Source: Tetradesmus obliquus
Lineage: Eukaryota; Chlorophyta; Chlorophyceae; Sphaeropleales; Scenedesmaceae
Direction: 5' to 3'
Length of the DNA stretch: 64,000 bases
Assembly: GCA_030272155.1 (NCBI GenBank)
Contig: CP126194.1
Span: 6,439,501 to 6,503,500 of the forward strand
Position numbers and translations under genes: made by a program. Shown here piece by piece: positions 1 through 9,256 of the stretch. Under the pieces are notes generated by a model. It was not told where the DNA came from and made no database searches. It was given only the letters and a program-made list of their open reading frames with translations. The stretch's first letter is position 1. The number at the start of each line of letters is the position of its first letter.

Positions 1-2577
1 AAATCCGAAGAATTTTTGCAGCACGCCACCACTCATCTCCTTAAACAGCACATGTTGTGTAACACTGTCATAACATCTTCCCGCACCTGTACAGCCAGAT
101 GCTGGAGCCACCGCACTCCACCAGCACGCCGCCGCTCACCTGCTCCAGCTCGCGGAGCAAATGTTACACAGACATGTCATAACAATGTCAGAAACCACCT
201 GTACAGCCAGATGCTGGAGCCCGCGCACCCAACCAGTACACCACCCGCTGATCTCCTCCAGCTCGCAGAGCAAATGTTACAAAGACATGTCATAAGAGTG
301 TCATAATGCACCTGTACAGCCATATGCTGGAGCCCGCGCAGTCCACCAGCACGCCGCCGCTCATCTCCTCCAGCTCCTTGAGCAGCAGGTTCATGCGTGG
401 CAGGTTCATCTTGCGGCTGCTGCGCTCGTCATGGATGGCCAGCTTGACCACCTCCTTGCCGCGCCAGGCCATTTGAATCTGCAGGTGCATTATAACAGTG
501 TTACATAACATGTGTTACAGTTGGTAGTGTTAGGGGGTTATCCTGCGGCTGCTGCGCTTGTCATGGATGGCCAGCTTGGCACCCTCCTTGCCGTGCCAGG
601 CCATCTGGATCTGCAGGTGCGATACAACAGTGTTACATAACATGTTAGGGGTGGCAATGTTCCATGTTCATCGTGCAGCTGCTGTGCTTGTCGTGGGTGG
701 CCAGCTTGGCACCCTCCTTGCCACGCCAGGCCTATTGGATCTGCAGGTGTGTTATAACAGTGTTAAATAACATGTTAAAGGTGGCAACACTCCATGTTCA
801 TCTTGCGGCTGCTGCACTCGTCGTGAATGGCCAGCTTGGCATCCTCCTTTCCACGCCACGCGTTCTGGATCCGCGGCTTTGTTGTACAACAATGATACGT
901 AGCTTACATAACAAGACCGACTGTAAGCTGGAGGCCAGCAACCACCAGGTGTGAGGGCCCACGCTGCTTTGTCACTGCAACCATTGAGACATCAGCGACT
1001 GCTTCATAGCTTGGTCCATACCTCAGCCCACGCCAGGCCCCTTGCTGCTGCACAACCCCAGACAATGCGTGCACACGCTGCATGTCACTGATGCTGGCTG
1101 CTGTAGCATGCACCCGCACCTGGTCGATGAGGGCAGGGGTGGCTCCCCTGCGGCCTATCTTAATGGGCGTCTTGATCGTCTTGTACTCAGCCTTCAGGCG
1201 CTCCCACTCCCCTGCCACAGCAGCAGCAGCAAGCACCGGACAGCAGCAGGCAGGCAGGCAGCATTGAAGCAAATACACATCAGCCCCCATTGTCATGTTC
1301 ATGCTTGATGATTTGGCAGCTGCCGCAGCCTCACAGTAAAGTCCTAGTCTGGTTCCTGACCAACGTCACACCCCAGCATTGCCGCACTGCACGCTGGCTA
1401 TTCCTGGGCTGCGTACCACACCTCCACACAGCTTCACACCAAACATCCCACGCACCCTCCCTGTGACGTTTCCAACCCCTTTTCAACCTCCGGCAGCGCC
1501 TCCAAGCGCAAACTCGCGAAAAGTCGCGCTTCACACCACACCCATCCACAGTGTCACACCATAGTTCACAGCCGACTTCACACTCCTTAGTTTGGACTTC
1601 CCACTGAACTTCCCACTCACCCTCCGGCAGCGCCTGTGCGCGCGAGAAGTCGCGCTTCACGCCAGCAGCAGCTTCAGCCAGCGCCTCCTTAGTGGGCTGG
1701 ATACTCTTCGCTGCTGCCTCCTGGATCTGCCGAGCAGCATTCGCAGCAATGCGTGCGGCCTCCTCCTCATCTTTCGCAGTAGGCAAAGCATCGGGGCTTT
1801 CTAGTGCCTTGCGCCGCACTGCCTTGAGGCTCTTGTTGCGGTCATAGATTCCGATGCGGGCGATCTTGCGCGCTGAGGCGCGCGCGCCGCGCTTCTCCTC
1901 CTGAGACGCCTTCTCGTCCCACTGGCGCGTCATGGCCTGCACAAGTGCGACGAAAGCGCAGCACGCGGGTGTGTCAGTGCGCAATGATTGGATGCAAAAG
2001 CTGCTGCAAGGCCAAGCACACGGATGTGTCGGTGCGCTTTGATTCACAATGTGGGCCGCTGCGAGGCCATAGAAGCCTTCACGGCCCCCACTGGCACGTC
2101 ATGGCCTGCAGAAACCCAGAGTAAAAAACAAGCCACAGGTGACGGGCTGCATGTGAGCTCTTCCTGCAACCACCGGCTGTGCACTCTTCCTGCAGGATGA
2201 TGTGTTCCCTGCCCTGACAGGAGGTGTTGTTGACATAGGAACTTCAAAAGTTACATGCATGCAGGCTATTGAAGCATCCAAGAGATCTCCGTAACACCGT
2301 TTGGTGACGTTAGGGTGGTACCCTTTCACTGCTAAGCAGTTGTGACAACAGGAACACCACTGCTGTCAGCAGCCACGTACACACCACTTAACCACCAACA
2401 GCCAATGCAACATACTGCCTAGCAATGGCAAGCATATGTGTGCTGCAACTGCTGCTACACCACGCCACCCCAGCCCGCCATGGTACATAACAACAATAAT
2501 AATTTTTTTTATAAATTTAACTGGCTGAAACAAATAACCCCACGCTATTACTGCCATCAACATACCCTTAACGAGCC

Positions 2578-2622
<45 letters not shown>

Positions 2623-3543
2623 CCTCACCTGGAAGATGACTTTGTCCTGCTTCGGCTTGGGCTTGGTGGGAATCCTCTCACTGCGCTCCTTGCGAAGCAG
2701 CCGCTTGCGCTCCTCCTCCTCACTCAACCTGGCCCTCTCTTCTGCTTCCCTCTCCCAGCGCCGCCTCACATTCTCATGTGAGGCCCTGCCATCTCTCGGC
2801 CACCTGTCGCCATCATCTGCTGCTGCTGCTGGCCGCTCCCCCCTGCTGCTGCGGTCTAGCCAAGGGCGGCGCTCAGATGCGGCGTCACTGTCGCTCCTGC
2901 TACTGCGGTCCTGCCAGGGCCGGCGCTCAGATGAGCCATTGCCGCTGTCGCCCCTGCTGCTGCGGTCCTGCCAGGGCCGGCGCTCAGCACCATCGCCATC
3001 ACCTCTGCTGCTGCGGTCGACCCAAGGGCGGCGCTCAGATGAGCCATCGCCGCTGTCGCCCCTGCTGCTGCGGTCTAGCCAGGGGAGCCGCTCAGATGAT
3101 GTGCTGTCCCTATCACCCCTGCTGTCGCGTTCTCGGTCCTGCCAGGGGCGCCGCTCTGCTGCACCATCACCATCACCCCTGCTGCTGCGTTCTCGGTCCT
3201 GCCAGGGCCGGCGCTCAGCAGCAGCAGCATCACCATCGCCCCTGCTGCGGTCCTGCCAGGGCCGCTGCTCAGCAGCAGCAGCAGCATCACCATCGCCCCT
3301 GCTGCCACGGTCCTGCCAGGGCCGCCGCTCGGATGCGCCAGCGCCGTCACCTCTGCTGCGGTCCTGCCACGGGCGCCGCTCGTCATCACCAAAGCGTGAC
3401 CGGCCACCCCTGCTGCTGCTGCTGCTGCTGCGTGGTCTGTCACGCCTTGACCCACCATCAGGATTATCGCCATCATTGTCATTGTCATAGCGCTGTCGCC
3501 GCTGCGGCTCTCGCCATGGCTGCTCTTCGCTGCTGCCGTTTTG

Positions 3544-3587
<44 letters not shown>

Positions 3588-4607
3588 GTGGTCTGTCACG
3601 CCCTGAGTCACCATTGCGATCCCTGTCAGCACTGTCATCATCATAGCGCTGCCGCCGCTGCGGCTGTCGCCTTTGTGGCTCTTCACTACTGCTGCTCGGC
3701 CTGCTGCTGCTGCTTTCATCGTCGGTTGCTGCTGCTTCCCTGCGTGCACGCAGAGCACCCTGCAGGCAGCAACAGATGCACCAAGATGCATGTGAGGCGC
3801 CAAAAGCAGGTGCATGCAGAATGTCAACACCACCAATGAGGGACTGCGGCCGTAGTCGACTCCGTATGCCCACCCAACACGGTGGCATGCTAACCAACAT
3901 TTGCTGAAACTCCCTGCTGCGTCAAGATGTGGCGAGATATTTGCAGTCGCACCACAGTGGTGTGTGTACCATGGCGTGCATGCTTTTAAGGGCAGCTGGT
4001 GCGCTGTCTGCGCTACATGCTTGGGCAAGCAAGCAAACGCCGCAGCAATGCCGAGCTGACGGAAGCAAGCATGATACTGACGCAATTAGTAACCAAGCTG
4101 ACAGACATATGTGTGTTGTGCGCTACACCACTTAATGCATTCTAGGCACGCCGAGCATGCAGTTGCTACATGGCATGATGCAGGCAGCAGTGCTGACGTG
4201 GCATGTCCCTGTGCTGGTCAACACTCCAAGCAGCTCACCGGGCTGAGCTTTTTTACGCCCACCGGCCGCACACCCAGCGCCGCAAAAGCCTGTTTGAACT
4301 CCTCAGAGACTGGCACAGCAGCACGCACAGCATCTGCTGACTGTTGAGCTGGCGCCTGCGCTGCAGGAGACTCAGAGCTGTCTGCTGCGTTGAATAGCTT
4401 GCTCCTGCGCATGCTGCGCTTGGGAGCGTCAAGCTGTTCGTCTGTGCTGGCGTCTGCGGAGCGACTGGCACTGCAGCGCACTGGCAGCCTGGGCACAATA
4501 CGATTGGCAGCAGAAGCAGCAGCAGTGGCAGCAGCCAGAGGACTGGCCACTGCTGCCTGCCGTGTGCTTAATGCATGCTTCCCGCATGATGACGGGTAAA
4601 GATGCAT
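1..4607 (-). CDS. CRM-domain chloroplast RNA-binding/splicing factor, 5' part (3' end off window)
   Basis: Exons, minus strand: 4239-4607, 2629-3759, 1621-1936, 1120-1211, 312-478; phases agree at every join (about 691 codons seen). The N-terminus is rich in A, S and R and ends near a VRCSAS-like site, as in algal chloroplast transit peptides. Exon 2 encodes ten imperfect R-R-P-W-Q-D-R repeats rich in S, R, G and D. Exons 4-5 rebuild a CRM domain: GRRGATPALIDQ (the GxxG RNA-binding loop), then WRGKEVVKL and the GGVLVDCAGSSIWLYR end. CRM proteins of the CRS1/CAF/CFM group bind group II introns and promote their splicing in plastids; that role here is inferred from the family. More CRM domains may lie beyond base 1. 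Start 4607 is preferred over 4721 because the transit peptide begins there. The exact subfamily is uncertain. Confidence 0.8.
60..311 (-). repeat. Tandem copies of CRM exon 5 3' end plus donor
   Basis: Downstream of the true donor at 312 (minus strand), the exon end (CTGTACAG then GTG) recurs with donors at 199 and 87, about 112 bp apart. Each copy carries the last 60-90 bp of the exon and intron start, with stops or frame changes. A further fragment lies near 20-55. They are exon-like but degenerate. Confidence 0.8.
487..890 (-). repeat. Tandem copies of CRM exon 5 5' end plus acceptor
   Basis: Upstream of the true acceptor (exon start 478, minus), three truncated copies of the exon start, encoding variants of AWRGKEVVKLAIHDERSSRK, have their boundaries near 610, 740 and 880. 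Spacing is 130-140 bp. Each carries about 80 bp of exon plus about 45 bp of shared intron sequence (AACAGTGTTACATAACATGT-like). Confidence 0.8.
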
Positions 4608-5035
4608 CTGCGAATGTGATGTGCGAATGCACCGTTGCTCCGGTAATGTTGAAGTATGGGAACTTTCGGAGTAATCGTGGCCTTCCGAGCTCAGACCCTG
4701 CACTTTCAGAAGAAGAAGCAACGTACATCAATGGAAGGTGCCGAAATATGTCCAGACAAGGCAATCAGGGGCCCCACCAGTTGTGTTACAAGACGGAACA
4801 CGGGCGGGCGTAGGGCTGCTCGGTCTTCCTAGATGGCAAGTGTATTCCCCTTCGGTGTTGCTTGCAAGGATCATTACTTGAACAAACCCTCTTTGTGATT
4901 TGCTGGCAGCAATAGCGCGTACGGCGACGCTGCTGCTGTAGCTTCACTCTCTGCCTGCACACAAGCTTCTCAGCCTGTCAGCCACTTGCATACGGACCTA
5001 CGCCAGCACATGCGCAGCTGCATGCGCTGCTGTTT
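4608..5035. promoter_or_regulatory. Divergent intergenic region between CRM and cyclin genes
   Basis: The two start codons point away from each other across 428 bp, so this stretch should hold both 5'UTRs and promoters. I see no convincing TATA box or other named element, and no conserved coding sequence. Confidence 0.5.
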
Positions 5036-7072
5036 ATGTCTAGCGTCATAGTCAGCAGCTACTCACCAGACTGCCAGCTGCTCAAGGCCTTGGCCAGGGT
5101 GCTGGATCTGCCAGCAGTGGCAACCACTACTGCCTTCACTTACCTTCATAGGATCCGCTGCAGCGAACACCCCTGCAACTTAAGCAGCCAGGTCAGGGCA
5201 CCTGTACCAAGCGAAAACATATCCAGCAGCACCAATGCCTGCAAAGGGCAAGCACGCTGCACTGACGCCTTATCTTGCTGGGTGCTGCTGCTGCGTACTG
5301 TCTGCCGCTGGGGGCCTGCCACATAATTCTTGCACGGCACAACACACAGGAGCTCGTGGCTGCGTGCATCTATGTCGCTGCAAAGGCTGAGGAGGTGCGC
5401 AGCTGCCTGGCTTGGCTGCTTGTGTTTTGATCAGATCATGCTTAAGCACTTGTACACAGCCGTACCTCCTGCAGTCCAGCCAAATCCCTGCAATGTACTT
5501 GCACATAGCCTGGAGTTGTAGTTCTGCCGCACAACATGGCATTGCTGCATCTCTGCTACTGCTGATATAGGTGAATTACCTGTGGCATGCATTGATGATG
5601 ATATGAAGCGCTTGCACTGCCCTGCCCTGTCCCTCTTGGTCTTGCCTTGCCTGCTGTCCTGCAGGTGAATGTGTCTGCCAATCACCTTGCCTTGCCTGCT
5701 GTCCTGCAGGTGAATGTGTCTGCCAATCACCTTGCCTGCCTGCTGTCCTGCAGGTGAATGTGTCTGCCAATCACCTTGCCTTGCCTGCTGTCCTGCAGGT
5801 GAATGTGTCTGCCAATCACCTTGCCTTGCCTGCTGTCCTGCAGGTGAATGTGTCTGCCAATCACCTTGCCTTGCCTGCTGTCCTGCAGGTGAATGTGTCT
5901 GCCAATCACCTTGCCTTGCCTGCTGTCCTGCAGGTGAACGTGTCTGCCAATCACCTTGCCTTGCCTGCTGTCCTGCAGGTGAATGTGTCTGCCAATCACC
6001 TTGCCTTGCCTGCTGTCCTGCAGGTGAATGTGTCTGCCAATCACCTTGCCTTGCCTGCTGTCCTGCAGGTGAACGTGTCTGCCAATCACCTTATCAACTC
6101 TGCTCGCGTGCTTAGCCAGCGCAGCCAGCAGCAGCTGCTGCAAGCACTTGCCCCGCTCGACCTGCAGCCAACGCTTCCTGCAGGGACAGACCAGCAGCAT
6201 GCAGCTACACTTGCAGGAGCTGAGCAGCAGCCGGCAGTAGCTGCCGCATCAGCTGGCGATGCAGCACAACAGCATGTTGCAGCGCCAGTGGCAGCTGCAG
6301 AGGGACAGGCTGGGGTGCAGCAGCAGCAGCAGCAGCAGCAGGAGAGCCAGCAGCTGCCGCAGCCAGAGGCTGATGCCCTATCAATTGTGACTGGCGATGA
6401 CTACTATGCTGCCAAGGACAGGTGAGCTTTGAGCCGCTGCTGCAGCCAGTTGAGGCGCATGTTTGCTTGGTGTGCAGCTGCACTTGTGATGTAGGATCAC
6501 AGCTGCATGTAGCCAGTCACAAACAACAAGATCCGACACAGATGTCTCTTGCATACAGTATGACCAGAGCCACGTGTAGCCAGTCACCTCCATTTACATT
6601 AAGCACCATGTCCCAGCGATATCTGATCAGTTATGTATCTTGATGGCCTCCACAGCTGCAGCCTTTTGGCACCCGACTGTGGCCAGCGCAATGCGAACAG
6701 CCTACCTGCTGCACGGTGTCGCATGCATGCAAGCACACAGCTGTAGCGCTCGGGGATATTGCATGTACACATCACTCTGTCAGCCTGCTTGCTGACCTCC
6801 AATGCTGCCGCTGCTGCTGCTGCTGCGTCTGTGCCCGTACGTAGGCTGTTCATAGCGGAGCAGGTGGTGCTGCGGCTGATGTCCTTCCAGCTGCGCGTGC
6901 AGCAGCCGCTGAAGCAGCTGCTCAACTTCTGCAGGCTGCTAGGAGCCAGCAGTGCCGTGGCAGCAGCAGCAGTGTGCCTGCTGAATGACGCCGTGGCGTA
7001 CACGCAGCTGCTGTTGAGCCAAGATGCTGCGGTCGTGGCTGCTGCTGCACTGCAGCTGGGCTGGCAGCTCGT

Positions 7073-7124
<52 letters not shown>

Positions 7125-7595
7125 GAGCGGGGAAGAGCGGGAGACCGGGAGGTGCACCAGTCCAGGGCAGCTTCTGGTGACACAGATGTGGCTGCTGCTG
7201 CTGCAGGCAGAACCGCATGGGAGGCTGACAGCCGCACACCGCAGCAGCAGCAGCAGCAGCAGCGTGATCGACATCACCACGGTGGCAGATCCAGCAGCAG
7301 AGATGCAAGCAGAGCCACGTCAACACGACAGCGGCACTCGGATGGCAGTCACTATAGTGAGGGGCGGCAGCGGCTGGTGGATGCTGCTGGCTTGGGGGCA
7401 GTGCGGCGAAGCAGCAGCAGCGGCAGGCGCAGTGCTGCTGGGCTGTCAGCAACAGCAGCAGGTGATGCAGCACTGAGGGATGGCAGCTGGCTGGCTGTTG
7501 TTGGCCTGCAGCAGCGCGAAGTGCTGGAGGTGCAGCAGGCTTTGCAGCAGCTGCTGGCTGTGCAGCAGCAGCAGCAGCAGCAGCGTTCACACTGA
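5036..7595 (+). CDS. Cyclin L-like (transcription/splicing-type) cyclin with RS/Q-rich tail
   Basis: Exons 5036-5191, 5350-5394, 6069-6421, 6845-7595. Exon 1 encodes the first cyclin helices (LLKALARVLDLPAVATTTAF). Exon 2, only 45 nt, gives the hallmark ELVAACIYVAAKAEE. Exon 3 starts VNVSANHLI and, after a low-complexity loop, ends DDYYAAKDR. Exon 4 continues LFIAEQVVLRLMSFQL and a second cyclin-like stretch ending in VVAAAALQLGWQL. A 16-glutamine run and an R/S/H/D-rich tail follow, as in cyclin L, which partners CDK11-type kinases in pre-mRNA processing. Roughly eight residues expected between KAEE and VNVSANHL are missing, so a small exon may have escaped me. Cyclin Q/T/K types are alternatives. 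Start 5036 is the first plausible ATG; the N-terminus is short. Confidence 0.75.
5641..6092 (+). repeat. 45-bp minisatellite carrying ten AG|GT splice-site copies
   Basis: Ten copies of GTGAA(T/C)GTGTCTGCCAATC follow a CTGTCCTGCAG acceptor at 5665, 5710, 5754, 5799, 5844, 5889, 5934, 5979, 6024 and 6069. All steps are 45 bp except one of 44. The last copy is the start of cyclin exon 3. From 5754 onward the array is open in the exon frame and encodes a 15-residue repeat (VNVSANHLALPAVLQ). Confidence 0.95.
7074..7121 (+). repeat. (CAG)16 polyglutamine tract in cyclin exon 4
   Basis: An uninterrupted CAG run encodes polyglutamine just after the cyclin fold. Comparable CAG/CTG tracts occur across the window in introns and exons on both strands. 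Confidence 0.95.
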
Positions 7596-7791
7596 GATAT
7601 GTGTGGCCACTGTTTGTGCGCAGGACACTGTCAGGGGCTAGTTAGTGTCAGGCACCTGCAGCCGTGCCAGCTGCAATGCGCCAAGTAATTGTGAGTTTCA
7701 GTCATCGTGCAGCTGCTTCCAGTTCTTAGTTGCCTCTGAGTAGCCTGCCTTATGGTCGACAGCAGCAGCATCACCGGTCACTGGTGACCGT

Positions 7792-7888
7792 CAAAGAGTA
7801 CTGGTACTGGTGGCACCCAGTGGGGCACCTGGTGACCGTCATGGTCACCAGTTGCCCCACTGGGTGCCACCAGTACTAGTACTCTTTG
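7792..7888 (+). repeat. Near-perfect 46-bp inverted repeat, 5-nt loop (hairpin)
   Basis: Arms 7792-7837 and 7843-7888 pair with only two mismatches, around loop GTCAT. It lies about 200 nt after the cyclin stop and before TGTAA signals, so it is probably in the 3'UTR. A smaller palindrome (CGGTCAC/GTGACCG) sits just upstream near 7775-7790. It could be a foldback/MITE remnant, a small-RNA precursor or an RNA stability element. Confidence 0.9.
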
Positions 7889-7934
7889 CATGTTGCCAGT
7901 GTGATCGACCGTGCTTGCACAACGCGACTTTGTG

Positions 7935-7956
7935 TGTAAGCTACTGCTTGCTGTAA
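7935..7956 (+). terminator. Polyadenylation signals (two TGTAA) for the cyclin gene
   Basis: TGTAA at 7935-7939 and 7952-7956, followed by an A-rich stretch. TGTAA is the usual green-algal poly(A) signal. This gives a 3'UTR of about 350 nt that includes the hairpin. Confidence 0.55.
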
Positions 7957-8179
7957 CAAAAAACAAAAAAAGTAACAAAAAATACATAAAACATACAGAC
8001 AACGCAGTTCAAATCAGCAACCCATCACATTTTGGAAGTTACAAGAGTATCATCACTGCAGTATCATCACTCATCACTGCAGCAGTAAACGATCAAATGA
8101 CATTCAGGCATACATGCATTCCCCCTGCCTACACCTGTACTATAACCACTGCTGCTGCTCCTGCTTCTATGCGAGGAAA

Positions 8180-8639
8180 ATGTCTACTTTAAACGCCTTC
8201 ACTGGAGGTGACAGACTGAGGATTTTCCTGACAACACAGCACCAGGACTACCTCTGACTACAAAGGAGCAGAAGACCGTCAGTGCCGTTGCCCCCCAGGC
8301 CATCGTGGCTACTGAGGGCGGCACTGACCAGGTTTTGTTTTGAATGCAGGTAATACTAGAACAAGTAGGAGGAGCAGCAGCACCACAACATTGAAGTTGA
8401 AGTAGCCATGCTGGTCCTGGGGGGCCCCTTCTTGCTATGTGAGTACGCATTATGTTGCATGCAATGATTGACCTGCAATGATTGACCTGCTTGCACGTTG
8501 TACCAATTTTATACAAATACCTCCTTTGAGTACGAGGGCAATTGCTCTTGCAGGTAGCAGGAGAAGCAGAGCAAGCTTCTTACTACGAGGGCAATTGCCG
8601 TTGCAGGTAGCAGGAGAAGCAGAGCAGAAGAACATCTGA
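8180..8639 (+). CDS. Doubtful small two-exon gene, unrecognised product
   Basis: ATG at 8180 opens MSTLNAFTGGD, but the best coding-looking stretch (8218-8331, beginning EDFPDNTAPG and ending ATEGGTDQ) is one base out of that frame. A phase-0 donor follows at 8331 (CAG|GTTTTG). An acceptor at 8606 gives VAGEAEQKNI then TGA at 8637-8639. If real, it encodes about 60 residues and needs a 1-nt correction or another first exon. I do not recognise the protein. Weak evidence. Confidence 0.2.
8531..8626 (+). repeat. 43-bp direct repeat containing an acceptor-like CAG|GTAGCAGGAG
   Basis: Two copies, 8531-8573 and 8584-8626, differ at two positions and are offset by 53 bp. Each holds TTGCAG followed by GTAGCAGGAGAAGCAGAGCA. 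A 15-bp doublet (AATGATTGACCTGC) lies nearby at about 8462-8490. Confidence 0.85.
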
Positions 8640-9256
8640 GCTTCAAGACTTACAGCCATGGTGGCGGAGGGCCTAACTTTATAAATATCTGGACATGTGA
8701 GTGCCCAATTTGTTGTATTCCGCTACTGCAAAGCGCGATTCCTGCAACTCTGCAAAAAGAGCTGCAGCGACCTTGCCTGCTGGTGGAGAAGGGCATCAGG
8801 CACATGACTGGCGCGGGCGGGGCTCCCCGACATGTACTGTCGCCACTACTGCCAGCACACTACTGACATATCAAGCACCTTGCATTTAGTTGCATATTAG
8901 TTGATCTATCAAGGCAACCTCTCGTCGAAGAGGCCGATGCAACGTTGGCACCAAGGGCAGTACCCTACCACTCGCCTGGTGCACCCCAGGTGAAGTGATA
9001 ACGGACACACAGACATATGTACTCACCAACGATTCACAGCTGTTCTGGTATTGTTTGATTATTCAGCGTCACGCTGAGGTAACTTAGAGTGGGCTTGCAC
9101 GCAGCACAGCAAGGCCTGCCGTTCACTCTTCTGGGCTCTTCCACTGAGAACGTTTGGAACCGAAGTGTTCCATTCCATTCACCAAAGTTTCGCTGCTTTA
9201 CATCTCTCACAACGACGCCCAAACATAGCAACAGACGTGTTTCAGTTTTCACAGCG

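Larger units (their letters stand above)
7957..9256. other. Intergenic region between cyclin and CCCH genes
   Basis: Apart from the doubtful small gene at 8180-8639 and its direct repeat, I see no conserved protein. The last few hundred bases should hold the promoter and 5'UTR of the zinc-finger gene; its reading frame is open upstream to 9089, so a longer N-terminus is possible. Confidence 0.4.

Noticed and set aside
2438-4085. Large Ser/Leu/Arg-, Cys/His- and Ala-rich ORFs around the CRM exon
   Set aside because: Alternative frames of CTG/CAG-rich exon 2; only the 2629-3759 minus frame has phase-consistent junctions.
5641-6092. CRISPR-like direct repeats
   Set aside because: Units are contiguous without unique spacers, in a eukaryotic intron.
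5714-6115. Cys-rich repeat ORF (CLACCPAGECVCQSP) over the cyclin array
   Set aside because: Shadow frame of the 45-bp intronic array; the exon 3 frame is the conserved cyclin one.
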